NCBI RefSeq assembly: GCF_003986975.1
Contig: NZ_PIPO01000006.1
Coordinates: forward strand, 62,001-126,000
Direction of reading: 5' to 3'
Origin: Aliidiomarina soli
Lineage (GTDB): Bacteria; Pseudomonadota; Gammaproteobacteria; Enterobacterales; Alteromonadaceae
Length of the DNA: 64,000 nucleotides
The position numbers and the translations under genes were made by a program. Below, piece by piece: positions 46,212-56,300 of the stretch (the stretch's first letter is position 1; each line of letters starts with the position of its first letter). Under the pieces are notes generated by a model, which was not told the origin of the DNA, made no database searches, and saw only the letters and a list, made by a program, of their open reading frames with translations.

Positions 46212-46239
46212 TTGCATGCCGGCAGGATTTGAGTAATAT
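46212..46239 (+). promoter_or_regulatory. Promoter of the tRNA-Lys genes
   Basis: -35 TTGCAT (46212-46217), 16-base spacer, -10 TAATAT (46234-46239), followed by a GC-rich discriminator (GCCGCCG) as in stringently controlled stable-RNA promoters. The first tRNA starts 27 bases after the -10. Confidence 0.6.
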
Positions 46240-46265
46240 ATGCCGCCGTTGCACAGGAACAATGT

Positions 46266-46341
46266 GGGTCGTTAGCTCAGTTGGTAGAGCAGTTGACTTT
46301 TAATCAATTGGTCGCTGGTTCGAATCCAGCACGACCCACCA
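46266..46341 (+). tRNA. tRNA-Lys(UUU), copy 1
   Basis: 76 bases with encoded CCA. The acceptor stem GGGTCGT/ACGACCC, D-arm, anticodon loop CTTTTAA (anticodon TTT), and T-arm GCTGG-TTCGAAT-CCAGC are all intact. Confidence 0.97.
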
Positions 46342-46370
46342 ATTCCTCTAAATTCGCAACACCCCCGAGT

Positions 46371-46446
46371 GGGTCGTTAGCTCAGTTGGTAGAGCAGTTG
46401 ACTTTTAATCAATTGGTCGCTGGTTCGAATCCAGCACGACCCACCA
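46371..46446 (+). tRNA. tRNA-Lys(UUU), copy 2
   Basis: Identical to copy 1 over all 76 bases, 29 bases downstream, with encoded CCA. The two share one promoter and the terminator at 46456, so they are probably processed from one transcript. Confidence 0.97.
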
Positions 46447-46455
46447 TTTATACCG

Positions 46456-46481
46456 AAACCCGGCCTCGCGCCGGGTTTTTT
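46456..46481 (+). terminator. Terminator of the tRNA-Lys operon
   Basis: AAACCCGGC (46456-46464) pairs with GCCGGGTTT (46470-46478), and the T-run continues to 46481. It lies 10 bases after the second CCA. Confidence 0.9.
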
Positions 46482-46601
46482 GTATCCAGCTTGAATTGAA
46501 CGGGTGATGCCCCCATCTGTCAAAAGATGACCAGTGAGTAAACTTTGCGTATACTCTGCGCGTATTGGTAAAGCTACACAGCATAGCTAGATGAAGGCAG
46601 T

Positions 46602-47642
46602 ATGATTGAAATAGACACAGTGGATAACCTGGATTACGTATTCCCAGCGAAGCCCAAACCTCTGAGCGAAGAACAGAAAGCGCAACATCACGAGCGCATT
46701 AAGACGTTATTAAAGAAGAATAACGCGGTGCTGGTGGCACACTACTATACCGATCCCGAAATTCAGGCACTGGCAGAAGAAACCGGTGGTTGCGTGTCGG
46801 ATTCGTTAGAAATGGCGCGCTTTGGTGCTGAACATAGCGCCGATACCCTGATTGTGGCCGGGGTTAAGTTCATGGGGGAGACCGCAAAAATACTGACCCC
46901 TGAGAAAACGGTACTGATGCCGACGCTGGAAGCAACCTGTTCGCTGGATTTAGGCTGCCCGGCAGATAAGTTCAGTGAGTTCTGTGACTCGCATCCGGAG
47001 CGCACGGTGGTTGTGTATGCCAATACCTCAGCGGCGGTAAAAGCGCGAGCTGATTATGTCGTTACTTCAAGCATGGCGCTTGAGCTGGTGGAGCATCTGG
47101 ACGCACAGGGCAAGAAAATACTGTGGGGACCTGATCGTCACCTTGGTGGCTATATCGCCAAGCAAACCGGCGCTGATATGATTATGTGGCAAGGCGCTTG
47201 TGTGGTGCATGACGAGTTTAAGTCGCGTGCCCTTCAGCAGCTGAAAGAGGAATACCCGAACGCGGCGGTGCTGGTTCATCCTGAATCACCGGACAACGTG
47301 GTTGCACTTGCTGATGCGGTGGGGTCGACCTCGCAACTTATCAAAGCCAGCCAAACCATGGCCAATGACACTTTTATTGTGGCGACTGATAAGGGCATTT
47401 TTTATAAGATGCAACAACTGGCACCCGGCAAGACATTTATTGAAGCGCCGACGGGTGGTAATGGTGCAACCTGCCGCAGCTGCGCGCATTGTCCGTGGAT
47501 GGCGATGAACGGGCTGGCCGCGATTGAGAATGCACTGACTACTGGCGGTAAAGCACATGAGATACAGGTTGACCCGGAACTGGGTAAGCAAGCGATGATC
47601 CCGCTCAACCGAATGCTCGATTTTGCTAAAACCCTGCGTTAA
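46602..47642 (+). CDS. nadA: Quinolinate synthase NadA
   Basis: Condenses iminoaspartate and dihydroxyacetone phosphate to quinolinate in NAD synthesis, using a 4Fe-4S cluster. 346 aa. Cluster-type cysteines are seen in [19 protein letters not shown] and [13 protein letters not shown], and the substrate motif [10 protein letters not shown] near the N-terminus. AAGGC precedes the ATG. A terminator follows. Confidence 0.96.
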   Translation: MIEIDTVDNLDYVFPAKPKPLSEEQKAQHHERIKTLLKKNNAVLVAHYYTDPEIQALAEETGGCVSDSLEMARFGAEHSADTLIVAGVKFMGETAKILTPEKTVLMPTLEATCSLDLGCPADKFSEFCDSHPERTVVVYANTSAAVKARADYVVTSSMALELVEHLDAQGKKILWGPDRHLGGYIAKQTGADMIMWQGACVVHDEFKSRALQQLKEEYPNAAVLVHPESPDNVVALADAVGSTSQLIKASQTMANDTFIVATDKGIFYKMQQLAPGKTFIEAPTGGNGATCRSCAHCPWMAMNGLAAIENALTTGGKAHEIQVDPELGKQAMIPLNRMLDFAKTLR

Positions 47643-47656
47643 GCAGGTAGCTACTG

Positions 47657-47683
47657 AAAAAGGGGCCGTGGGCCCCTTTTTAT
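47657..47683 (+). terminator. Terminator after nadA
   Basis: AAAAAGGGGCC (47658-47668) and GGCCCCTTTTT (47672-47682) with a three-base loop, 15 bases after the stop codon. The A-run makes it potentially bidirectional. Confidence 0.9.
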
Positions 47684-47763
47684 TAAGTGGTCTGATAATA
47701 TTGCTTAACGGGCTGACAACTCGACACGGCCTGACCTTGGATGTCTGGATTGAGGACTGATAG

Positions 47764-48603
47764 ATGAAACAATGGGCACTATTAATGGGGGCGGGTGATC
47801 TGGCAAGCCGCTTAACGCCGTTGCTGAAAACGCAAGGGTATGAAGTTGTCGGCGCACGGCGCACGGCGAAGTCCGCTGCAGACTTTGAGTTGGTGCAGGC
47901 GGATGCCAGTAAAGTAGATGACTGGCTTAAGGTTCTGGCGCATAAACCTGCGGTGATAGTGATAACGCTGACACCGTCGGATTACAGTGATCAAGGTTAC
48001 CTGACGGGCTACGTAAAACCGACTGAGGCGCTGACCCTGGCGTTATCGGAGTGTGACCCTGACTACCGGCCATTTATTGTCTTTGTGTCCAGTACCAGTG
48101 TATACGGGCATCGTGAGGGCGAATGGGTTGATGAAACCAGCGATACCAATCCGGTTGGCTTCGCGGGTAAGCGAATACTCGAGGCTGAACAGCATATATG
48201 CCAATCCGGATATCCGCATACCATTGTGCGTTTTTCCGGAATCTACGGACCGGGACGGGAAGGCATGATCGCTCGTTTAATCAGTGGTGAAGTAACCCTG
48301 ACACCGGCCTGGACAAATCGGGTCCATGTGCGTGATTGCGTCGGCACTATCGCTCATTTGATTGCCCGCTATGACCAGGGTTTGGAAGTAGACGAAATCT
48401 ATCTTAGCAGTGACAACCTACCAATCCGTCAGGCGGAGTTTGCGACTGGTTTGGCAACGTACCTGGGGCTGGACCCAACCACCCTTCCAGAAACTGACCA
48501 GATTGGGCCCAGGGGCAGTAAGCGTTGTAATAATAGGCGACTGCAGGAAACGGGGTATCGCTTCATTTTCCCAACTTGGAAGGAAGGCTATGAAGGACTT
48601 TAA
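47764..48603 (+). CDS. SDR-family NAD(P)-binding protein, YeeZ-like
   Basis: 279 aa extended-SDR fold. The N-terminal nucleotide-binding loop is GAGDLASRL rather than the usual GxxGxxG, and the active-site region (FVFVSSTSVYGHREGEWVDE) keeps Ser and Tyr but has no obvious YxxxK. HTIVRFSGIYGPGR is typical of the YeeZ-like group. The substrate is unknown. It overlaps the next gene by 14 bases. Confidence 0.8.
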   Translation: MKQWALLMGAGDLASRLTPLLKTQGYEVVGARRTAKSAADFELVQADASKVDDWLKVLAHKPAVIVITLTPSDYSDQGYLTGYVKPTEALTLALSECDPDYRPFIVFVSSTSVYGHREGEWVDETSDTNPVGFAGKRILEAEQHICQSGYPHTIVRFSGIYGPGREGMIARLISGEVTLTPAWTNRVHVRDCVGTIAHLIARYDQGLEVDEIYLSSDNLPIRQAEFATGLATYLGLDPTTLPETDQIGPRGSKRCNNRRLQETGYRFIFPTWKEGYEGL

Positions 48604-48826
48604 ATGGCCGCGACGATTTGTATTTCCGGTGCTGATGTCAATTTATATGTCGTTTTTAATGACTGGATTAATCACCTGGATCAATACCGGCGTGGAGGGT
48701 GACTTCTTTGCCCGCTGGTGGCGTGCGTTTTATCTTGCCTGGCCGATTGCCTTCTTGCTGGTCTTTTTCGGTGCAGCGCGGATTCGGGCACTTAGCGAAC
48801 GAATTGTCGGCGGTCCTAGAATCTGA
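48590..48826 (+). CDS. DUF2798-type small membrane protein
   Basis: 78 aa from ATG 48590, preceded by AAGGAAGG. Two membrane helices (FVFPVLMSIYMSFLMTGLIT; WPIAFLLVFFGAARI) joined by a loop with WW and Arg, matching the pattern of DUF2798. Function unknown. It is translationally coupled to the SDR gene. Confidence 0.75.
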   Translation: MKDFKWPRRFVFPVLMSIYMSFLMTGLITWINTGVEGDFFARWWRAFYLAWPIAFLLVFFGAARIRALSERIVGGPRI

Positions 48827-48907
48827 CCAGTTAAGTTGACTTAACCGGCAAACTAGGGAATGGTAAAGTAGCTAATAAAGCAGTTATTTATAAAGGACTT
48901 ATCAAAC

Positions 48908-49243
48908 ATGAAAAAAGTGGTTTTGGCTGCCAGTGCAGTCTTGTTAGCGTTTTCTGTTGCTGCCTGTAGCGGTAATAGCAGCCCGGAAGACCAGATGCTG
49001 CAGGAAATGGAAAGCTTCGTCGCCGACGTTGAGGCGCTGACAGAACGCGAATCCGTGTGCTTGTCGGAAATGGAAGCGGTGTTCACTGACGGTAGCGAAA
49101 AGTTCATGGCGTTAGCGCAGGAACTGGAGTTAAGTGACTCGGACGAATTATCTGAAGAGCAACAGGCGCGTTTAGAAGCGTTTGAGCAGCGGATGATGGA
49201 AGCGGGAATCGAATTGCAGCAAAAAGCGGACTATAACTGCTAA
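48908..49243 (+). CDS. Small hypothetical lipoprotein
   Basis: 111 aa. Signal peptide with lipobox VAAC; mature part is acidic and predicted helical (EDQMLQEMESFVADVEALTE), with two further cysteines (SVCLSEM and the terminal NC). No recognised domain. A terminator lies 33 bases after the stop, so it is probably transcribed alone or with the upstream pair. Confidence 0.7.
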   Translation: MKKVVLAASAVLLAFSVAACSGNSSPEDQMLQEMESFVADVEALTERESVCLSEMEAVFTDGSEKFMALAQELELSDSDELSEEQQARLEAFEQRMMEAGIELQQKADYNC

Positions 49244-49275
49244 GCAAATTATCCTGCAATGCTCAGTAAATCATC

Positions 49276-49302
49276 GAAAAGGGCCGTTATGGCCCTTTTT
49301 AC
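49276..49302 (+). terminator. Terminator after the small lipoprotein gene
   Basis: AAAAGGGCC and GGCCCTTTTT with a GTTAT loop, followed by TACTTG. It separates the lipoprotein gene from tRNA-Ser. Confidence 0.85.
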
Positions 49303-49341
49303 TTGATTACACGAGAGAAATTCCCTACCATACGCGGCTCT

Positions 49342-49429
49342 GGAGAGGTGGCCGAGCGGCTGAAGGCGCACGCCTGGAAAGTGTGTATACGGCAACGTAT
49401 CGAGGGTTCGAATCCCTCTCTCTCCGCCA
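49342..49429 (+). tRNA. tRNA-Ser(GGA)
   Basis: 88 bases with encoded CCA, acceptor stem GGAGAGG/TCTCTCC, anticodon loop CTGGAAA (anticodon GGA), and the long variable arm (TATACGGCAACGTAT) of serine tRNAs. Confidence 0.96.
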
Positions 49430-49435
49430 AATAGC

Positions 49436-49463
49436 AAAAAACCGCCCTTGTGGCGGTTTTTTT
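49436..49463. terminator. Bidirectional terminator between tRNA-Ser and the S9 peptidase gene
   Basis: AAAAAACCGCC (49436-49446) with GGCGGTTTTTTT (49452-49463) and a short loop. It ends the tRNA-Ser transcript and, on the minus strand, the peptidase transcript. Confidence 0.9.
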
Positions 49464-49492
49464 ATAGCTGTAAGAGCAGTATGGTTCGGTTC

Positions 49493-51496
49493 TTAGTCAG
49501 CGTCCTCGCCGATATAGCGGTCAAAGAAAGCCAGCATCCGTTCCCAGCGCTCGACGTTATTGTCCGGGTTGAGGAAGCCGTGCCCTTCAGTGCGTTTCAC
49601 CATCCATTCGACCGGATGATCACGCGCTTCTAATGCGGCTTTCAAATTATCCGCCTGAATCTGAGGAACCCGGAAGTCTTCCGCGCCGTGGATTAGAAAT
49701 ACCGGGGCTTTTAATTTGTCCAGATTACGAATCGGAGACTGAGCGTCACGTTCTTCGCCCTCAGGGGGGAGCACCTGAGCGAGATAACGAAGACCGGACT
49801 CACGCTCGGGAATATCACCTTCTTCAAGCATCAGGTCGAGGTCAAACACACCAACAAAGCCGACCGTACATTTATATAAATCAGGCTCGCGAATAGCACT
49901 CTGCAGCGCCGCATAGCCACCGTAGGAGCCCCCATAAGCACACACCCGTTGCTGGTCGACAATGCCTTCGTCGACCAGATGTTGAACTCCGTCCGTCATG
50001 TCATCGATCATGCTGGTGCCCCAGTTGCGATAACCAGCCTGTTCGAAGTCATCACCAAAGCCGCCTGAACCACGGAAATTTGGCTGTAACACTGCATAAC
50101 CATGTGAGGCAAAGACCTTGGCGTCACGGTCGAAGGTCGTCAAACTATCGCGAACACCATGAGGACCACCGTGAGGAAGCATGATGAGTGGCAGGTTCTC
50201 CTCGTCAATGCCTGGTGGTACGGTGAGCAGCGCATGAATCTCCAGTCCGTCCCGTGCCTCATAAACGATACTGCGGGTTTGTGGGATCAGTGCATCGCTG
50301 AGCCAGGGAGCCGCGGCGGAAAGGTGAGCGAGATGATTGTCTTCACGATTGTACAGGTAAAAGGTGTCGTTCTGGTTTGCTGACCCTACGCGAATGACCA
50401 GGGTTTGATTGTCTGAGGTCGCTGAGGTGACAAGAAGTGTCTGGTTCGGAAATGCATTTTGTAACCCCATCGCAGTCTGCACAAAGGCCTCATCCCCGGA
50501 GCCGGAAAAAAATACGGTTTCCAGAGAGTTAAGCTCATAGGCGGCACCAATCACATCATGCGGCTTGCCGTCTTTCAGACCCATCAGCGGCATCAGATCG
50601 GTATCCGGGTGAGAGGCAAGGATCTCTTCCTCACCGGTTTGCAGATCCATTAACGAAATTGCCGTGGTGTTGGTTTGTGTCCGGCTCAGCCCGACAACCT
50701 TATTAGGGTCATTCGAAAAGGCAAGGGGAACAAAGCCAAAATCCAGATCATCCTGAGAACGCAGGCGCTCCCATTCATCATCTTCAGAAGCGCGGACCAT
50801 GGTCAGACGTTTGCTGTTGTCGTCGGGATCGACGCCCACCACCACTCGTGGTACGCCCTGGTCGTCGCTAATGATCTGAACGCCACCTTCGCGCGAATAA
50901 CGAAGCGGGATTCGGCCTGCGGGAATTTTCCGCCCCGAGTTAAGTAAAACGCGGGATACCTGTAGGAAAGGTTCAGCCCGGCGCAGTGAGAATTCATAGA
51001 TCATGATGCCGTTAGGGTCGTCGGGTAACCAGTCAAACACTTCCGCCATTACATAATTCTGATCCGGCGAATTCGGCCCGGTCAATGCCTGGCGACGAGA
51101 CCCGTCGGCGTTTATAGCGAATATTTCACCAGTCATGATCGGTGCTTCGAATGCACCGACTTCACGTACCAGACTGATCACAAGACGTTCGTTATTGGCC
51201 CAATTGAATGAGCCAATCGAATCCTCCCGATGTCCGGCTATGGATGACATAACCTCACGGGTTTCCATGTTGAGCACGACCAACCTGACGTTGCCATCGT
51301 CGCCTCGGGTGGAAGCTGCGAGGTAATCACCCTGGGGTGATATTTTGATGTTAATAAACTGCGCATGACGGGCGTAATCCTGCAATGACGGTGCAGAGCT
51401 CGGATCGGATGCGTAGGCTAAACTTTGCATCAGGAAGAGAAAACAACTGGTAAGCAGCGCAAGCCATCCCATCCCTGTTTTATGTGTTGAGGACAT
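49493..51496 (-). CDS. Secreted S9-family (prolyl oligopeptidase-like) peptidase
   Basis: 667 aa. Signal peptide (WLALLTSCFLFLMQSLAYA), a beta-propeller N-terminal domain, then an alpha/beta-hydrolase domain. Catalytic triad: Ser in GGSYGGYAAL, Asp in GAEDFRVP, His in EGHGF; the oxyanion region is LPLIMLPHGGPHG. Expected periplasmic or extracellular and acting on oligopeptides (acylaminoacyl or dipeptidyl peptidase type). AAAGGAG precedes the ATG. Transcribed alone. Confidence 0.9.
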   Translation of the reverse strand: MSSTHKTGMGWLALLTSCFLFLMQSLAYASDPSSAPSLQDYARHAQFINIKISPQGDYLAASTRGDDGNVRLVVLNMETREVMSSIAGHREDSIGSFNWANNERLVISLVREVGAFEAPIMTGEIFAINADGSRRQALTGPNSPDQNYVMAEVFDWLPDDPNGIMIYEFSLRRAEPFLQVSRVLLNSGRKIPAGRIPLRYSREGGVQIISDDQGVPRVVVGVDPDDNSKRLTMVRASEDDEWERLRSQDDLDFGFVPLAFSNDPNKVVGLSRTQTNTTAISLMDLQTGEEEILASHPDTDLMPLMGLKDGKPHDVIGAAYELNSLETVFFSGSGDEAFVQTAMGLQNAFPNQTLLVTSATSDNQTLVIRVGSANQNDTFYLYNREDNHLAHLSAAAPWLSDALIPQTRSIVYEARDGLEIHALLTVPPGIDEENLPLIMLPHGGPHGVRDSLTTFDRDAKVFASHGYAVLQPNFRGSGGFGDDFEQAGYRNWGTSMIDDMTDGVQHLVDEGIVDQQRVCAYGGSYGGYAALQSAIREPDLYKCTVGFVGVFDLDLMLEEGDIPERESGLRYLAQVLPPEGEERDAQSPIRNLDKLKAPVFLIHGAEDFRVPQIQADNLKAALEARDHPVEWMVKRTEGHGFLNPDNNVERWERMLAFFDRYIGEDAD

Positions 51497-51694
51497 ATAA
51501 ACTCCTTTTTTGTTATAAAGTTGTTGCGGATATAGTAAAGCAAGCTAAAGAAAACGTCACCATCAATTTTGATATAGCGCAAGGATCTGTGTTGTCGTAT
51601 TGTACTGCGCTGAAAATCTTGATCCCGGTCATACTGCGCGGTGCTGCAAAGCTCTAGGCTACTTCCATCGTGTATTAATTGAGAGGGAACAGGC

Positions 51695-51835
51695 ATGAGT
51701 CTATGGCAGGAATTTTTCAGAGATCCGGTAATCTTCTTTTCGTTCACTGGTCTCGCGATAGTGATTGGTATGTGCGTTTTCTATGCCATTTATTTCTACG
51801 TGAAAATGGTAAAAGCCGAAAAACGCTCCCAGTAA
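51695..51835 (+). CDS. 46-aa membrane protein, DUF3149-type
   Basis: Short ORF beginning MSLWQEFFRDPVIFFSFTGL, with one membrane helix (LAIVIGMCVFYAIYFYV) and a basic tail (KMVKAEKRSQ). It fits the small DUF3149 family of gammaproteobacteria, whose function is unknown. GAGAGGGAAC precedes the ATG. A paired-hairpin repeat starts 4 bases after the stop codon. Confidence 0.8.
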   Translation: MSLWQEFFRDPVIFFSFTGLAIVIGMCVFYAIYFYVKMVKAEKRSQ

Positions 51836-51839
51836 ACCA

Positions 51840-51919
51840 ATTCAACGTTCAAGCGCGGGGCTTGATCATTGAATTGGTCTTACCATTCAACATTCAAGCC
51901 CCGCGCTTGAATGTTGAAT
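51840..51919 (+). repeat. Paired-hairpin repeat, copy 4 (between the DUF3149 gene and gltD)
   Basis: First hairpin 51840-51874: arms ATTCAACGTTCAAGC and GCTTGATCATTGAAT around GCGGG, with mismatches in the outer arm. TTGGTC follows. Second hairpin 51885-51919: perfect arms ATTCAACATTCAAGC and GCTTGAATGTTGAAT around CCCGC. It occupies the whole gap between two convergent genes, ending 4 bases from the gltD stop codon. Confidence 0.9.
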
Positions 51920-51923
51920 ATGG

Positions 51924-53339
51924 TTAAAGGTCGAGGTAGTCCATGATGCCGTTGGCGGCTTTGCGGCCCTGAGCGATGGCGGTAACCACCAGGTCAGCAC
52001 CCAGCACCATGTCGCCGCCAGCGAATATTTTGGGATTGGAGGTTTGCATGGCGAACTCGCTGTTTTCCTGGGCATTGACCAGATCCCAGTCATTCAGCGC
52101 GACGTCCTCTTGCTTGAGCCATTGCGGTGGGTTGGCCTGGTAACCAAAGGCCAGTACCACCGCATCGCAGGCGAGTTCAAATTCAGAGCCTTCAACCGCT
52201 TGCGGGCGTCGGCGACCAGCATCATCCGCTGGTCCTAGTTGTGTTTTAACGCAGCGCACGGCGGTCACCTGGCCCTCGTCGTTGGCGACAATTTCCAGCG
52301 GCTGTACGTTGTACTGAAACTCGACCCCTTCTTCTTTGGCGTGCTCGACTTCTTTGCGTGAGCCGGGCATGTTAAGGGCGTCGCGTCGATAGGCACAAAT
52401 AACATGCTCAGCCTGCTGCCGTATGGCGGTGCGCACACAGTCCATGGCGGTATCGCCGCCACCTAACACCACCACCCGCTGCTGCTGAAAATCAATTGCC
52501 GGGTAGTCAGGCATCTGGTAGTTGGCGATGCGGGCAGTATTGCCAATCAGGTAGCTCAGGGCAGGGTAGACCCCCTGGCTGTCGAGCCCGGGTAAGCCAC
52601 CATCGACCCCTTTATAGGTACCAAGGCCAAGAAAGACGGCGTCGTAATTGTTCAGTAACTCATCGAAAGGCTGGTCGGGTCCGACTTCAACACCTAACTT
52701 AAACTCAATTCCCATGTCAGTGAAAATTTCGCGACGTTGCTGCATGACCGACTTTTCCAGTTTGAACGAGGGAATGCCAAAGGTAAGCAATCCGCCGATT
52801 TCCGGGTGCTTATCGAACACCACAGCCTGCACACCATTACGAGCCAGCACATCGGCACAGGCAAGCCCGGCAGGTCCGGCGCCAACGATGGCAACTTTCT
52901 TACCGGTTGCCTGAACGGCACTCATGTCTGGTCGCCAGCCCATCTCAAAGGCTTTGTCATTGATGTATTTTTCGATCGCACCAATGGTCACTGCGCCAAA
53001 GTCGTCGTTCAGAGTGCAGGCGCCTTCGCAGAGGCGGTCCTGCGGACAAACCCGGCCACAGACCTCGGGCAGGCTGTTGGTTTGGTGGGACAACTCAGCG
53101 GCTTCGATAATGCGCCCTTCGGCCGCCAGTTCCAGCCATTGCGGAATATAATTATGCACCGGGCACTTCCACTCACAGTACGGGTTGCCACAGTCGATGC
53201 AGCGGTCTGCCTGGCCACTGACCTGGGACTGCTCCATTGGGTGCTGAATTTCAACAAACTCGATGCGGCGTTCGTCGATGGGCCGTTTCGGCGGATCGAC
53301 ACGGCGCACGTCAACAAACTGATATACGTTGCGGGTCAT
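51924..53339 (-). CDS. gltD: Glutamate synthase small subunit GltD
   Basis: 471 aa; transfers electrons from NADPH through FAD and Fe-S clusters to GltB. N-terminal cysteine clusters (DRCIDCGNPYCEWKCP; CGRVCPQDRLCEGAC), FAD-binding GAGPAGLACADVLA and NADPH-binding VLGGGDTAMDC are clear. It lies 13 bases after gltB on the same strand. A repeat abuts its 3' end. Confidence 0.97.
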   Translation of the reverse strand: MTRNVYQFVDVRRVDPPKRPIDERRIEFVEIQHPMEQSQVSGQADRCIDCGNPYCEWKCPVHNYIPQWLELAAEGRIIEAAELSHQTNSLPEVCGRVCPQDRLCEGACTLNDDFGAVTIGAIEKYINDKAFEMGWRPDMSAVQATGKKVAIVGAGPAGLACADVLARNGVQAVVFDKHPEIGGLLTFGIPSFKLEKSVMQQRREIFTDMGIEFKLGVEVGPDQPFDELLNNYDAVFLGLGTYKGVDGGLPGLDSQGVYPALSYLIGNTARIANYQMPDYPAIDFQQQRVVVLGGGDTAMDCVRTAIRQQAEHVICAYRRDALNMPGSRKEVEHAKEEGVEFQYNVQPLEIVANDEGQVTAVRCVKTQLGPADDAGRRRPQAVEGSEFELACDAVVLAFGYQANPPQWLKQEDVALNDWDLVNAQENSEFAMQTSNPKIFAGGDMVLGADLVVTAIAQGRKAANGIMDYLDL

Positions 53340-53352
53340 TGCTCGCTCTCCT

Positions 53353-56300
53353 TTACATCACTTGCACGCGCAGCTCTGCAGCAGACTGGGCGCGACGACC
53401 AATTAAGGTGGCGATATCACTCGCTTTAGGTTTGACCAGGGCAAAATGACCAACGTACTGATCAAAATTGGTCAGAATATCCAATGCCCGCTGACTGCCG
53501 GTGGCTTCATAGTGATCATGAATAAAACCACGCAAATGTTCTTGTAAAATGGGCTTGTCCACCGCCAGGGTTTCAACCAGTTCGGGATTAATACGCTGGT
53601 TAAAATCGTTGTCTTCATCGAGCACATAAGCCAGGCCACCAGTCATACCGGCACCGAAGTTAATGCCAGTGCGACCGAGTACGACGACCACGCCGCCAGT
53701 CATGTATTCACAGCCGTTGTCGCCAATGCCTTCGACTACAGCGACCGCACCGCCGTTGCGCACCGCAAAGCGCTCGCCGGCACAGCCTGCGGCATGCAAG
53801 CGGCCGCCAGTGGCTCCGTAAAGACAGGTGTTGCCCATGATAATGGCTTCGTGCGACTTATAGGCTACGCCTTTGGCCGGGCGTAAATGAATACGTCCGC
53901 CGGCCATGCCTTTGCCGACATAGTCATTGGCGTCACCGACTAGGTCGAGATGCAGACCGCCGGCGTTCCAGACCCCAAAACTTTGTCCGGCGGTGCCACG
54001 GAACTTCAGTCGCAGTGGCCGCGACGCCATGCCTTGGTTGCCATGCTGGCGGGCAATCAGACCAGACAGTGCCGCTCCCACGGAGCGGTCGTCGTTGCGG
54101 ATTTCAAAGCTAAACTCACCGCCGTGTTTATGCTGTATGGTCTCCGCACAACGTTCCAGTAACGCCTGATTGAGGCGGGCCGGATCGTGCGGCGGATTAT
54201 TCTCCTGACAGTGGTTCGGGTAGTCGTTGCTGACCGCCGCTGCGCCGAGAATAGCGTCCAGATTAAGGTGCTGTTGCCGCTCTGTGGTTAGGCGATCCAC
54301 CGTGGTGAGTAAATCGGTACGGCCAATCAGATCAGTCAGACTGACCACTCCCAGTTGGCGTAAGTAGCCGCGCACTTCGTCGGCCAGCAGGTGAAAGTAG
54401 TTTTCGACTTTCTCTGGCAGGCCATGAAAGTGTTGCTGGCGCAGGGTTTGGTCCTGGGTAGCAACACCGGTGGCGCAGTTATTCAAATGGCATATACGTA
54501 AATACTTACAACCCAGCGCGACCATAGGAGCAGTACCAAAGCCAAAGCTTTCGGCGCCGAGAATCGCAGCTTTGATCACATCCAGGCCGGTCTTAAGGCC
54601 GCCGTCGACCTGTAAACGCACTTTGTGGCGCAGGTTGTTGACCGTTAATGCCTCATGTACTTCAGCCAGGCCGAGCTCCCATGGGCTACCGGCGTATTTA
54701 ACCGAGGTCAGCGGGCTGGCGCCGGTGCCGCCATCGTAACCGGATACGGTAATCAGGTCAGCGTAGGCTTTAGCAACCCCGGTGGCGATGGTGCCGATGC
54801 CTGGTTCAGACACCAGTTTTACCGAAACCACTGCCTCTGGGTTTATTTGCTTAAGGTCAAAAATAAGCTGAGCGAGATCTTCAATCGAGTAAATATCGTG
54901 GTGCGGCGGCGGGCTGATTAAGGTCACACCCGGCACCGAATAGCGAAGTTTGGCAATTTCTGCGGTGACCTTTTCACCCGGCAGCTGGCCGCCTTCGCCG
55001 GGTTTAGCGCCCTGAGCAATTTTGATTTGCAGCACATCGGCGTTGACTAGATAGTGCGGCGTGACGCCAAAACGGCCCGAGGCGACTTGCTTAATACGGG
55101 AGTTACGTTCGTTGCCGAAACGACGCGGGTCTTCGCCACCTTCACCGGAGTTCGAGTGCCCACCTAAGCGGTTCATCGCAACGGCAAGGGCTTCGTGTGC
55201 TTCCGGGCTTAGTGCGCCAATTGACATGGCGGCGGTGTCGAAACGGCTGAACATAGCACTGGTGGGCTCAGGTTCAACTGCCTCAACGTCTGCCGGTGGG
55301 TTGAGCTGCCAAAGGTCGCGCAAGGTCGCAATCGGGCGTAAATTTACATGCTGGCAATAGGCTTTGTAGGCTTGCTCATCGCGAGTTTCCACCGCCTGCT
55401 GCAGGCTGGTGACTACATCCGGGTTGTAGGCGTGGTATTCACCGCCATGGACGTATTTAAGCAGGCCACCGTGGGGCACAGGCTTACGGGCTAACCAGGC
55501 TTCTTTATGCAAGCGCTGTAAGTCCTGTTCGAAATCAGTCCAGCCAGCGCCGGCCAGGCGTAGGGTACAGGTTGGAAAGCAGCGCTCATAAATAGCCCGC
55601 GACACGCCGACCACTTCAAACAGCCCCGCAGAACGATAACTGGAGACGGTCGAAATGCCCATCTTCGACATGATCTTGAGCAGGCCTTTGTTAATGCCCT
55701 GCCGGTAGTTAAGCACCGCCTCGCGCGGGGTCAGGTTGATTCGTTGCTGGGCTACCAGCTGTTCGACCGTTTCATAGGCCATGAAGGGGTAGATAGCGGT
55801 GGCGCCTAAGCCAATCAGCACCGCAAAATGATGCGGGTCACGGGCGGACGCCGTTTCGACCACGATGTTGGAGTCGCAGCGTAATTGGGCATGAACTAGC
55901 CGGGTTTGCACTGCGCCGACGGCCATGGGGGCCGGGATAGGTAGCTTGCCTTTCTCGATATGACGGTCGGAGAGAATGACAATCGCAATCTTATCGTCGC
56001 GCACTGCATTTTCTACGTCATTGGTCAGGCGCTCGACGGCTGTTTCCAGGCTCTCTTTTTCCGGCGCGTAATAAAGGCTGAAACTGCGCCACGGGTAGTG
56101 ATCCTCATCGAAGTCTTTGAGCTGATCGAGGTCGGTGTACATCAGTACCGGCGAGTCAAATAGGACCCGGTCAGCGTAGCCAGAGGTTTCATTGAATAGG
56201 TTCTGTTCGCGGCCTATGCAGGTGGACAGCGACATCACATGGCGTTCGCGAATTGGGTCAATTGCCGGGTTGGTGACCTGGGCAAACTGCTGCCGAAAGT

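Noticed and set aside
46266..46446. CRISPR-like or mobile tandem repeat
   Set aside because: The two identical 76-base units are complete tRNA-Lys genes; only two copies and no spacer pattern. No CRISPR array was found anywhere in the window.
46281..46499. 72-codon ORF spanning both tRNA-Lys genes
   Set aside because: The repeated peptide it encodes is just the translation of the duplicated tRNA sequence.
52737..53429. 230-codon plus-strand ORF opposite gltD
   Set aside because: It lies antisense to the conserved Fe-S and FAD-binding region of gltD and has no recognisable protein features.
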